DNA of 60,000 nt from Takakia lepidozioides. Lineage: Eukaryota; Streptophyta; Takakiopsida; Takakiales; Takakiaceae. The position numbers and the translations under genes are program-made. Positions within the stretch are counted from its first letter, which is position 1, and every line of letters starts with the position of its first letter. Below the pieces are notes generated by a model, which was given only the letters and a program-made list of their open reading frames with translations, was not told the DNA's origin and did no database searches. Where the stretch lies: contig CM060731.1 in NCBI GenBank assembly GCA_030704615.1, forward strand, positions 43,340,001-43,400,000. Reading direction: 5' to 3'. Positions 34,445 to 44,459 of the stretch are shown here, piece by piece.

Positions 34445-37400
34445 GTGGAGTTGGGTTCTCTGCTTGTTCAGAAAGAGGTGTATAACGAGGATGGGAATTT
34501 GGATTCTGGGCACTTGGAGAAACCCTTGGTTGGCGAGTGTGGAAGGAAGTGGAGAGTCCTTCCAGGAACATACCGTGTCCTTGGAAAAGAGAGAAGACAA
34601 TCAGCAGGATCAGTCGTTACCCCTGGCACTGCAGCATCGGTCGTGCAACAGAAGGGCACAGTTCCTGTGAAACAAGAGGTGAGCACATCCACTACCTTCG
34701 TTACTCTTTCGGACTCGTCCTCGGAGGATGTTTCTGAGATTCCTCCGCCAGTGCAAACTCCCTTATTGGATGATGACGAATTGCAAGAGATAACAAGTGT
34801 CATTCCAAAATTGAAAGCCCTCGCAGGTGTGCCTGGGTGCAAGAGCGAGCTACGTTTTGTTGATTGGGAGTCCCTTCCAGTGCAACGGGTTCAATACGTG
34901 CCAGCTCAGTTTGATGGGGACATCTTGTTTGAGCTCAACCCTCCCACGTCTTCCAGTGGACTGGCTGGGCTTCTGCAGGGCATGGACAAGAAACATGACG
35001 GACATCCTTGGTGCAGGACAAAAACTTCGAACATCCATAACGACATTGGCTTGAAATTTCGGAGGTCGGTTTGCGTTGGGCATTGCAAGTGCCTGAATAT
35101 TTCTTGCCCTCGGCTGAGAAACAGCGCTCAGCCAAACGAAAGTGAGTGGGAAGGTGTGCCCCTGAATCCTTTCACCCCAGGGCTTACACCTCCCAAGACC
35201 AATACTTTTGTGTGCAGGTTCTGCAAACTTTCCCCGTCCTGTGTTTCTGTTTGCCACGCTCGTATGTATCAGGTGGCACATCGATGCAAGACAATGACTC
35301 GTGCCTGCATTCATATGGGTGCACACGAGCATCCTGTGTCCAAAGGGAGTTGCAGGGATAGCGTGGACATCGCTAGAAATCTACTGAAGCAAGAGTTCCA
35401 TAATGCCCCTTCTGCAACACCTTCTGCTATAGCGCTTGCAGCTAGCAAGGCATTCCTGGAAAAACACATACTGGGTGAAGGGGATGCGACACAGCCAATG
35501 CTGGATGCAGATTCCCTTGAGGCAGTCATGGACCATTTCTCCGTGTTGAGCTCTCCCAATATTCGAAACCAGGTGAATGCACTCAGAATGGGCACAGGCA
35601 CTGCTGGATTCATGGACAACATTATGGACCTCAAACGGAGGAGTCGCTATGAATTCATTCAAAACAGTATCTTCCCTGGCCAGGGCTCGTCCAAAGTGTA
35701 TTTGTTCAAGATGTCCGCTGTGGGCCAAGGCAGTGGTGTGAGCATTGTCCGCCGAATGCAACCTGGAGGAGATTTGGCTAAATGTTGGTTAATGTTTGAT
35801 CACTGCAAACGGGTGAAGGGTTGGACAACCATGGCGTGCCATGTGTATGATCCAGCGTACCAGCGTGTGCTCTCCATAGCAATTTGTGATATGCAGTCGG
35901 AGGACACTGAATCCCAGATGCTCATGTGGAATTCCCTCCTGACCGTCATGCAGCGCAATGGAATACAGAACACAAATTTTGCGGGCTTCATGGCTGATAG
36001 TGCACAGGCAAATTTCAATGCAGTGCGGCGCGTGTTTGGTTCTGGGGATCCTAAGGTCCCCATGGAAAATAGGGAGCGCACATGCCTCTTCCATTGGAGT
36101 CAATCTCTGGCACGTCATACAAAGCGCTGCATTCGCCCTGACCTTCAGTTGGAGCATAGAAGGCTCTGTCTGAAGTACAAGAATGCCACCTCAATGGGAG
36201 AAGCTGAGAGCACTTACCAGGCAATCCGGGCTTGGTGGTTCTCCGCTGGTGCTGCTACAGGTATCCACCTGAAGGAGTTGGAGGACTGGTTGGTTTTCTG
36301 GCACTTCAGGTACAGACAGTGGGGAGCTTTCATGACGACGGTAAGCCTCACAAGTTTTCCTTAAACACAAATTGCACTTTGCATCGTGCCTGTTCATTTG
36401 GGGTTGTTCGATTGTCACTTGAAGAACCTCTACCATTTCTTTTCCTTCCTCACATTTCCATGCAATGCCTCCTGCAGGACATGTCCTTGGAGGACTTGGC
36501 CGACATGCCATCGTGTAATTTGGCAGAGACTGTTCACAATGCCTGGATGCAACAGTCTACCAAAGCAGGTCGTGACTTGTATGTGGCCACTGCTGATGAC
36601 ATGGTGCGGGCACTTACACAACAAACCAGGTACCGCAATTTTCTGATGGGACGGGGTGGAGGGAAGGGCCCCGATTCGACTTTGTTGATGCTAAGGGCTG
36701 CGAGTAGGTCCGGAGACCCGTCAAAGATGGCCAGAGCTCTAAACAGGTGCACTGAAGGCTCCCCTCTGCAATCCAGGCTCCCCCATTTGGAAGGCGAGGA
36801 AAGATTTGGATCATGCAAAAGGAAATTAAACACTCTTCCAGGGTCAGATGGAGATTCCCATAGGCCAGACAGGGTCAATTTCTCTGTGCCAAAGGTGTCT
36901 CCAGTGCAGACTAAGTCCTGTGCCGGCCCCTTCCCAGGTGGGTCCTCCTCCTGTGGAGCAGGTGCAGAACATGCAAGCATAGCAGCGGAAATCCCATTGG
37001 AGGAGGTGGTGGCCATGGTGCAGGAATCTGATTGCATTGATAGTGACTGGCATATAGAACGCACCCCACCAGGATCTAGAGTGGCTTGCATGGCAATTCG
37101 GACCCCCTCTTTCAAGAAATGCAAATCAAAAATATGCAAAGGCTCCAGGGGGACTCCAGCTCCAACATTCACAGGGTTGTTCCGACCTTACCATAGTGGG
37201 GAGTCAAAAGAACACAAGTTTTGGTTCTGCCCAGACGATATGGCACGATGCGTGAAGGGAACAGTTCGTCCTTCCGTGATAATGAAGCCCCCTCCCCCCG
37301 CAATTTGGCCTGTGAAAATTGGGACATCGCTGTCCTCAACCGAGATAAGCATGCTGGAGGAGGGAGGGTTTTGTCTTGCACGGTCCCGGGTGGTGCCCTT

Positions 37401-37890
37401 ATGCACTGTCGGCACAGATGTGCCACATGCTCCGACAATGCCTCCACCCGGTGCCGACTCCCACCCAACAAAAAGAGATGGAAAAACAGTGCGCCGTGTT
37501 GCTTCGGGTGCAGATCACGAATGCAAGATGGAATCGGCTAGAATTTTGCAGGCTACGGTGACTCGTATCACCGAAGTCCCTTCCCCGGGGTATGGACGGA
37601 TTTACACAGTGCTGTCAATTGGCTCAGTTCTTCATGCCAAAGAATATCAAGTTACCATTGGGAATTTCCCATCGTGCACTTGTCCGGATTTTGTAACGAT
37701 GCGTGAGGGCGCTCTCGGCATGAGAGGGAAGTGGGTCCCCTGCAAGCATCAATATTACATATACCTTGTAATTATGTGTTGCGACGGTAAGAGAGACCAA
37801 TTCATTCACCAAGCCACACTAGGCTACGGAGAAGTCATCACCCTTCTGCAGCGGGACACCTCGCGTAGAGCTCCGCCAACTTCTCTTTGA
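34445..37890 (+). CDS. MULE-type transposase with zinc finger and SWIM domain
   Basis: Two exons, 34445-36340 and 36478-37890, flank a 137-bp phase-0 intron (ACG|GTAAGC ... CTGCAG|GAC) and give about 1100 residues without a stop. Order (residues counted from 34445): acidic Ser-rich N-terminus; a Cys/His-rich region (about 180-290: CVGHCKCLNISC, CIHMGAHEHPVSKG) resembling WRKY-GCM1/FLYWCH-type fingers of plant MULEs; a MULE DDE core (first Asp in WLMFDHCKRVKGWTT about 449, second in FMADSAQANFNAVRRVFG about 515, CLFHWSQSL following); a long low-similarity linker; and a SWIM finger near 1032 (CTCPDF, then CKHQYYI). The 34445 codon is GTG, and an in-frame TGA sits at 34424, so the true start or upstream exon is unknown. 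It could be an active transposon or a domesticated gene of the FAR1/FHY3 kind; terminal repeats were not found. Confidence 0.8.
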
Positions 37891-38175
37891 ACACATACGA
37901 GCCATGCCCGCTTCCCATGCTGGTTTCCAGGTTGCCGTGTGAAGACTTTTCATTTTATGACAAACATATACATTTCGTTCACTTGTGAGGGCAAATGCAC
38001 TTGCGATTCATTGTAAGCGTCTCTCTGTGAATTGAAATAAACTGTGTCAATCATTCTGAGCTCAAATCTGCCATGTTTACATATTCCTCTTTTTTGGCAC
38101 GCATTGCAGACATGGTGCATGGTGGCCTCCTTTGTTTTGTCCACGGTAAATAGGCCCTCTTCCTGCAATCCTCGC
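37891..38175. other. 3' flank of the MULE gene
   Basis: No gene. Probably the 3' UTR and flank; an AATAAA-like hexamer is present in TGAAATAAACTG near 38032. Confidence 0.4.
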
Positions 38176-38197
38176 CTATAGGACCTGCTTCTCCAGC

Positions 38198-38310
38198 AGA
38201 TTCATGCCGCTCACGCTTCCCTGAAGCGTGAGCTCAGCTCACGCTTCAAAGCTTGAACGTGAGCTCAGCTCCCAGGCTCACGGGGCTGGGCTCACGCCGT
38301 AGCTACGCTG
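38198..38310. repeat. Cluster of short GCGTGAGC palindromes
   Basis: TCACGCTTC-CCT-GAAGCGTGA (about 38211-38231) is a perfect 9-bp-arm hairpin. It overlaps a second with 11-bp arms (GAAGCGTGAGC-TCA-GCTCACGCTTC), followed by partial copies (ACGTGAGCTCAGCTC, GGCTCACGGGGCTGGGCTCACG). The cluster sits between the MULE gene and the break in Gypsy element 1. Confidence 0.8.
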
Positions 38311-39524
38311 TCCAACCAGTCACCACTTCATCCTGTAAGCTCACAGTGGCTGGTTCCTCTAGGATTTCCATTTCTCCTTCTCTTTCTTCATAGAAATGTG
38401 ATGGGTAACTGTTGGTTTCATCTTCAGTTGGTGTTGCTGTCACTACACCACAGCAGATACCTCTTAAACAACTTAGGCTTTCCAGCCGCATCTCTGCAAC
38501 TTGCTCCCACTCTGGGTGTGCAGCAAACAGGGTAGCTTCCTGCTCCTCATCCAGTCCTTCTCTCCAGTCATACTCTCTGACTCCTCGAGGTCTTCTCGTA
38601 GCAGGTAATCTACTGGATTTCTTTGTGGTAATTTGTATCTCGTGTATCCCATTATGCACGGTTAGTAACTGAGAATTCCAGTCATGGAATACCCTGGCCT
38701 GTTTCAGTCACGGACGTCCCAATAATAAGGAGTAAGCCTCCATGACTTCATCCATCTTCAACACAGTTACTGTGATCATAAAGATCATCTTCTGTATCTG
38801 TATCTTAACTCCTCTTATTAATCCCAATGGCTGTACACTTCTTTGATCTGCCATTGTTACTGTAAATGGGGCTGGTTTCATGTTACTTAGACCAAGCTTC
38901 TTTCTCAATTGGTCTGTCATGATATTTACTCCAGAACCTCCATCTATCAGTACATCAGTTAGTTCTGTGCTTCCAGTTCTCAATTGGATTACTGGCATAG
39001 AATCATCAAAGTCCATGACTGTTTCTCGCCCTTCCGGCTTCACATTATAACTGGTCACCTTGCTGTTCAGGTCTGTGTTTCCTGTCTCCTGGGCAATTCG
39101 ATTGATTGCTTGATACAGCCTGTGCCTACAATAAGGTGCCACAGCCAATAGCTGTCCAATGGTAATCTCTGCTTTGGTCTGGCATATTACTTCAGCCAAA
39201 GTCTCTTCATTACTTTGCATGTCCGCATCGTCTCACTTCTTCTTCTCCATCAGAATCAGAGGAATCTGCCACAGGAATATCAGTACTCTTCTGCATTTCC
39301 CTTATGGTATCTGCCACTTCCTTGTGCAGTTCCTTCTCCTCTCTCCAAGCCTCATCATCTCCAGGTATATCACTGCCACCTTCATTATCATCATCTTCCT
39401 CAACTACCGGAGGTATTAATTTAGCTTTGCTTCTGGTTACTATCATTGTACTTACTTCTGGTACAACACATGGCCTAACCATGTGAGCTGCCACCACTGG
39501 GCCCTCATTCACAGGAGCTCTCAT
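38303..39524 (-). pseudogene. Element 1 protease region (broken)
   Basis: Homologous to element 2 residues of the gag-pro linker and aspartic protease: MRAPVNEGPV ... PVADSSDSDG (39210-39524), then after a frameshift MQSNEETLAEV ... VLIDGGSGVNIM ... LLLGRP (38708-39220). There TGG has become TGA, and a further piece (38303-38659) ends at the truncation. The protease has Asp-Gly-Gly in place of the usual Asp-Ser/Thr-Gly, as in element 2. Confidence 0.88.
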
Positions 39525-39530
39525 CTCATT

Positions 39531-41489
39531 CTAGTGTCTTATCCAGAATGAACAGGTTGCCTTGCGATGTCCTGGCTGATTACAATAGTAACATAGTTCT
39601 TCACCATTGGGTCCTCGCCCTTGGTCTGCTCTTGGATTATTTCTGTAATCCTGATTCCCGGGCTGGTAATTCCCCCTTGGATTACCCTGATGGTTGCCTC
39701 TGGAATTTCCTTGGTAATTCCCTCTTGAATTACCTCTCCCTTTCATGCCATTGTTATAACCACCAGACCTACCATAATGGTCCTGATCATTGTTTCTTCT
39801 TGGCTGGGGCTGCACCTGATGCACCCTTACTTGCCTAGGTTCTCTTACAGCTGTCCTTCTGTTGTAGTAACAATTCTCAGTAGAATGGTTATCCATTTTA
39901 CAGATAGTACACTGTTTCTCCTTCATGTGGCATTCTGTGGTGGTATGGCCTTCATTTTGGCACTTTGCACACCATACACCCTTCCTCCAATGTGTTGCAG
40001 CCTCTGTGGCATACTTCTTCAAGATTTCTTCCAATTTTTTTTCATAGTTATCCCTCTTCAACTTCTCCTTTCTCTTACTCTTCCTTTTTAGTTCTTGCTC
40101 TTCTTCTTCATCTGACTCATCCTCAGAGTCCTCATCATCCCTTTTCTCTCTCCTGAGCATTCCCAATTGCTCAATTCTGTTTGCAGTTTCAAATGCCTCC
40201 TCCACTGTATTATGGGGTAACATATCCACTTTCTTTTGCAACTCTGGTCTTAGTCCACTCACAAACCAAGTCTTCTGTAAACCGGGTGCTGGTACTGCAG
40301 CCAACTTTTTCATCATCAATTCCATCTTTTCCATATACTCCTCAACAGTTTCATGCTTCTTTTGCTTTAACTGTTGTAAACTTCCATACACTTCATCCTC
40401 AGTTTTACTTGTCCTGAACCTATTTCGGAATGCTGTATTCAAGCCATTCCAGGTTAGGAAATGATTATCAGAGAATCTTGCATACCATTCACTTGCTTTC
40501 TTTATAAGTGAACAAGGAAACAATCTCATCTTGGCATCATCGCCATTCTCATTGTTCACTATACACATGTGCTCAAATTGGCTAATGTGTACATCGGGAT
40601 CCCCTTTTCCTGAATATATTGGAAAAGGTGGTTTTGTCCGTGTTGGTTGTAACGCCATCTGTGGCCCTACCTTCTGCCCACTGACAGGTGCTGGCACCCT
40701 TGCTGGTGCTGGTCCTTCTGGACCTGTTGTTTTTGTGGTGGATCTTCCACCAAGTGGTGGCCCTTGAGCACTCCCTGCTACTGGCCCCACGATATTCACC
40801 GTATTCCCAGCTTCAGTTGCACTACTTCCCACACTCCCTGTCCCCCCAGAGCCAGATCCAGGCCGCCCGCCTGATCCCCCTGAGCCGACACCTTCGTTGG
40901 CCTGTGATCCAAGTGCTCCACTTGATCCAGGTCCAACAGGTTGGGATGTCCTGGTTGTAGTCTCAACCTCAGCTGTTGGGTCTACTTCTTCATACTCTTC
41001 CTCTTCCAATTTCTTCTCCCTGTTTTCATCCTCCAAGTTCTGTCCTTGGGTTTCTTCTTCACTCATGTAACTCAACTGTAATGGTGTTGGAGAGTCTGAA
41101 CTCTCCGTTGGCTCTGCCACATCCTCTCCTCCTCCTTCACCTTCCGCTTCAGAAACTGGAGTTCCTGCTTTTGGTGTTCCATGCCAACTCTTATCAAAGA
41201 TTTCTGTCAAATCTTTTATCCAGGGATGTACCTCAGATCTTTCACCTCGTGATTGATCTTCTTCCCGTACCAATTCCCTTAATCTTTCTTGCAAAGAAAC
41301 AGAAGGAGTGGCATCCAACTCTAGTTCTTCTGGTATGGGTGATGTACTCTTTGATCTTAATGGCGTGAGAGGTCCAGATGATTCCCCTATGTCTATTCCT
41401 CTCTCCCAAAGATATGGATAATTAGCTTTCAGATAGCTTTCTCTTTTTGCTGAATATCTCTGGCATCTAGCTTCTCTTTCATCACTCAT
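39531..41489 (-). CDS. Element 1 gag
   Basis: 652 codons from MSDEREARCQRYSAKRESYL. The N-terminal third is acidic and Ser/Gly/Pro-rich and low in complexity (GSGGSGGRPGSGSGG). The retrotransposon capsid domain follows (PFPIYSGKGDPDVHISQFEH, SEWYARFSDNHFLTWNGL, SGLRPELQKKVDML), then an acidic/basic linker and three CX2CX4HX4C zinc knuckles (CAKCQNEGHTTTEC, CTICKMDNHSTENC, CYYCNQPGHRKATC) flanking a Gly-Asn-rich repeat. The frame ends at a TAG after SFWIRH, where element 2 reads Gln and continues into pol. So either element 1 gained a nonsense mutation, or, less likely, this is a read-through stop. Confidence 0.9.
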   Translation of the reverse strand: MSDEREARCQRYSAKRESYLKANYPYLWERGIDIGESSGPLTPLRSKSTSPIPEELELDATPSVSLQERLRELVREEDQSRGERSEVHPWIKDLTEIFDKSWHGTPKAGTPVSEAEGEGGGEDVAEPTESSDSPTPLQLSYMSEEETQGQNLEDENREKKLEEEEYEEVDPTAEVETTTRTSQPVGPGSSGALGSQANEGVGSGGSGGRPGSGSGGTGSVGSSATEAGNTVNIVGPVAGSAQGPPLGGRSTTKTTGPEGPAPARVPAPVSGQKVGPQMALQPTRTKPPFPIYSGKGDPDVHISQFEHMCIVNNENGDDAKMRLFPCSLIKKASEWYARFSDNHFLTWNGLNTAFRNRFRTSKTEDEVYGSLQQLKQKKHETVEEYMEKMELMMKKLAAVPAPGLQKTWFVSGLRPELQKKVDMLPHNTVEEAFETANRIEQLGMLRREKRDDEDSEDESDEEEEQELKRKSKRKEKLKRDNYEKKLEEILKKYATEAATHWRKGVWCAKCQNEGHTTTECHMKEKQCTICKMDNHSTENCYYNRRTAVREPRQVRVHQVQPQPRRNNDQDHYGRSGGYNNGMKGRGNSRGNYQGNSRGNHQGNPRGNYQPGNQDYRNNPRADQGRGPNGEELCYYCNQPGHRKATCSFWIRH

Positions 41490-41511
41490 GTCCCATGTCT
41501 TTCATTTCTTT

Positions 41512-42153
41512 TTAATGTGGCAATAACCAAAACTCTCTTCTGTAATATCTCTCATATATGCCTGGGTTTCTTTCAAGCTTCAATGCACCCTTGGCTATAC
41601 TTGAAGTCTCCGTTACCATATAACCATATGGCAAACAAGTCTGGAAAGCTGTTCTTGGTGTGAGTTTGATCCACAAAATATCCTTTGGAATCCAATTCTT
41701 TACCAGTACAAGCTCTTCATGCATATGAGTATAAACATTCACTTTTCTTTCCTCCCAGCCTTCAAACTCTACTTGCTTAATGGATAGCAATGCTATCACA
41801 TATACCAATGTTGGTAACCAACGTGCTCTTCCTCTACAGGCCACCTGATAAATCTTTATCACTCCTTTCTCCAGACCCCACTCAGGGTCAGCATCATGCA
41901 CTCTCTTAAGAATGTTTTCTTTACAACCGTCCGGCAATTCCAAAAACCTCTGGAAGAATCGTTTGGACAATCTTTCCTTCTCAGTTTCACAAGGAATTTG
42001 ATTCACATCAAATTCTTTAATTCTCCATCCACCATGATCCCACCAGATGCCTGTCACATCTGGTTGTTCATGACCCAGATCCCCAGTATGGTCGTCAAAT
42101 GTCGCGCGGCTTTTGCTCATCCATCCCTTCGCTATCCGAGGCGGAAACTCCAA
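41512..42153 (-). CDS. Element 1 pre-gag open frame
   Basis: About 200 codons between the LTR and gag. The first residues (MEFPPRIAKGWMSKSRAT) are coded by the end of the LTR. The element-specific part starts FDDHTGDLGHEQPDVTG and ends REFWLLPH just before gag. Trp-rich (WWDHGGWRIKEFDV, GWEERKVNVYTH). No domain was recognised. In some plant Gypsy lineages (for example Ogre) an extra ORF lies upstream of gag; function unknown. Confidence 0.55.
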   Translation of the reverse strand: MEFPPRIAKGWMSKSRATFDDHTGDLGHEQPDVTGIWWDHGGWRIKEFDVNQIPCETEKERLSKRFFQRFLELPDGCKENILKRVHDADPEWGLEKGVIKIYQVACRGRARWLPTLVYVIALLSIKQVEFEGWEERKVNVYTHMHEELVLVKNWIPKDILWIKLTPRTAFQTCLPYGYMVTETSSIAKGALKLERNPGIYERYYRREFWLLPH

Positions 42154-43082
42154 GATAGAAGAGTTGGAAATCTCTAAGTACTCAGCCCGCTCAGAACAAT
42201 CAGTCGTGACCTACAACTAGTGTTTCATGGGGGTGTTTCCTATTTGTTTTCCTTTCCGCATTCATGTTAGCTAGCTACCTTACTATTGATAATTAAGTAT
42301 CAGTTTGCTTCATCAATCTATCGGATTCCATCAACTCATCCATTCATTCCACAGCTTCACTCAGATCTCTCTACACAGTGTGAGTATGAAGTATGTATCA
42401 GATTAATATCTATCAAGTATCAGGCTGAAGCCATGGTGTCTCTAATCTACTCTACATTACAATTCTATAGCTTGCATTCATCAAGTAACAACAGATCATC
42501 CCTTCTCCTACTCCGTACTCTTCATCTTTCTGCTCAGAGATCCCCTCTCTGTCTCATTTCCCTCCGTCATGTCCGAAGTCCCCTCCCGAAGTCATGTCAA
42601 GAAGTGATCCTCCTCCAGTCCTCGCTCCTCGCTTTATTTTCCTACCCGTTGTTCTAACCGTTTTCCTCACTAACCGTCATCCGTGAACTAATCATGTTCC
42701 ATTCGCAGATGTTGTTCCCCACAGTTGTTCCCTGTCCTGCTTTCCGTTCCCTATGGTCATGACAGCTGTGTCAAGCTGTGACTGGCTGTGTGGCTGTGAC
42801 GGGCTATGTCGGCTGTGACGGGTGTGTTGGCTGTGATGGGCTGTGTCGGCTGTGACGACAGTGACGGGCTGTGTTGGCTGTGATGGGTTGTGTCGGCTGT
42901 GACGACTGTGACGGGCTGTGTTGGCTGTGACTGGCTGTGTTGGACTGTGACGGACTGTGTAACCCCCCTCTACAGTGCGCTGCTGTCACCCCTAAAGCTC
43001 TTGTTGGTCTCAGTCTGTGCAAAAATTAAGGGTACTCCTCAGATCCCGTAAAAGTGTCTAAGTCCCTGGCAGTCCTCTAACA
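42100..43082 (-). repeat. 5' LTR of element 1
   Basis: Begins TGTTAGAG (at 43082, minus strand) and ends CGCGCGACA (at 42100), with TG...CA ends. Homologous to 49264-50328. Length 983 bp; the difference from the other LTR is largely the copy number of a CACAGCC-type minisatellite. No canonical TGG-type primer-binding site lies immediately inside (next bases TTTGACGACCATACTGG). Confidence 0.85.
42779..42962 (+). repeat. GGCTGTG minisatellite in LTR of element 1
   Basis: Irregular tandem copies of (T/C)GGCTGTG(A/T) in units of roughly 9-20 bp. On the LTR sense strand it reads CACAGCC repeated. Close to the LTR 5' half. Confidence 0.9.
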
Positions 43083-43299
43083 GAAATGAATTATATTCCT
43101 ACTTATATTTGATGATGACATGGACAATTTGTATACCCATTTCCATTATACGTACTCTGGTGTCTTCTGTGCCAAGGTTGATGAATCCAAACGGAGTGTC
43201 AAGATTGGATTTCGTGACATGCAAGATTTCGAAGTTGTCACCATGATCGCAAGTCTTGGTAATGAAGTGCATAGTCAGTTGCATACTGATTGTGCCCTG

Positions 43300-43887
43300 C
43301 AAAATTTCGTTTGTAAGATAGAGGAAGAGTCGGTCGGAGGGAGGCCATTAGGTCGTAAGTTTTTTCCACCTTTCCTTGTATTCTGACTCTTGGATCGGTT
43401 TCGAGCACAAATGCTCCGTCGCCTCGCAGCAAGGCTTATGCATCAACCTCTGGGTGTTGAAGTTCGACCTTAATAAAGCCTGACCAGATTTGAATAGTTG
43501 GTTTTCAGTATACCGAGATAGAGACGAAGATGACATTGCCGAGTTGGATGCCCATGTCAAGAAAGTATTGAGTAGCTTTGGCAAAGACTAGATATTTCGG
43601 CAAGTCGAAGTGTGTGTAGAAACGAATCATAACATAATAGGGGTTGGCAATGAGGCCAGTTACTAGATTTATAGCGCCCGTTCCTTAAGGCAGTTGCGTG
43701 AGATAGAGAAATTGGTTGTCTTTACTTGCATCGGAGTGGATGGCTGCGTAGAGACGTTGAGGTATCTGTGGAAAAACCTTCCTACAATGCAACAGTTCGC
43801 AACATTCGGTGGGGGGATGCCCAAATGCAAGTAATTGTTCATTTGTACGTTGTTTTGTGATGAGCGACACATTATTCTTATATGCAT
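43300..43887 (-). pseudogene. Unrecognised protein-coding relic with three in-frame stops
   Basis: A single minus-strand frame runs from about 43870 (NEQLLAFGHPPTECCELLHC) through INLVTGLIANPYYVMIRF, YLVFAKATQYFLDMGIQLGN, SGFIKVELQHPEVDA and LLRGDGAFVLETDPRV to PLSYKRNF, interrupted only by TAA (about 43686), TGA and TAA. The long-range frame continuity with only stop substitutions marks a dead coding sequence, intronless over about 570 bp. Family not recognised. Confidence 0.5.
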
Positions 43888-43939
43888 ATTGTTCTAGGTT
43901 TTGAAATCCATATCATAGATGTGGGGCAACCTTTTCGCT

Positions 43940-44230
43940 GAAATACGTGCGACCGTGAAAAATTAAAATTGACGGTCGCACCTATTTTTTTTAAATATTA
44001 CATACGATTGCTAGACTTGAGTATCGCAACTTATCAAAAATATGGAATATTCAAGTGATCGCCAATATTTGACGGTCACATATAATTTAAAAAATAATAA
44101 CTGCGACTACCAAATTTCGGCGTTCGCAGTTAATTATAAAGACAAAAAATTGAAGTGACCGTCAAAACTCGGCGATCGCAGTTAATTTATTAATTTTTTT
44201 AAATATAAATTAAATAATTAAAATACTCGT
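43940..44230. repeat. Diverged CGATCGCAGTTAATT / TGACGGTC repeats
   Basis: Short related blocks (TTGACGGTCGCA, TTTGACGGTCACA, GCGTTCGCAGTTAATTAT, GCGATCGCAGTTAATTTA, GTGACCGTCAAAAC) alternate in both orientations with AT-rich spacers. This pattern is typical of subterminal repeats of a plant DNA transposon (CACTA-like is a guess). Confidence 0.5.
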
Positions 44231-44426
44231 AGTTCTAGGTAGATCGAGATGTGTAGTCCACGATCCACATGGGCTATCACGTCGACATCTAAATTTACTA
44301 ATCAAAATTACATGTATAAATTTTTTACAAGAGATAAAGTCAATTTTGGACGTGACGCAACGTACATCTAGACGTTACTTCCGACGTAACGCTGATGTGC
44401 CAACGTTACGCCACGTTCGTTCGGCA

Positions 44427-44452
44427 TTTATTATTATTATTATTATTATTAT
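44427..44452 (+). repeat. (TTA)n microsatellite
   Basis: About eight uninterrupted TTA units followed by TTAACC. Confidence 0.95.
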
Positions 44453-44459
44453 TTAACCT

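Larger units (their letters stand above)
38311..43082 (-). mobile_element. Ty3/Gypsy element 1, 3'-truncated and degenerate
   Basis: Minus-strand order: 5' LTR (42100-43082), a pre-gag open frame, gag, protease, then an abrupt end at 38311, where the sequence homologous to element 2 (57914 onward) stops. Reverse transcriptase, RNase H, integrase, any third ORF and the 3' LTR are missing. Closely similar to element 2 (same gag, zinc knuckles, DGG protease), with nonsense and frameshift mutations. Confidence 0.92.

Noticed and set aside
39200-41400. Several plus-strand open frames of 60-130 codons opposite gag of element 1
   Set aside because: They are antisense shadows of a purine-rich gag coding strand, rich in Ser/Leu/Pro with no domains; the same shadows recur opposite element 2.
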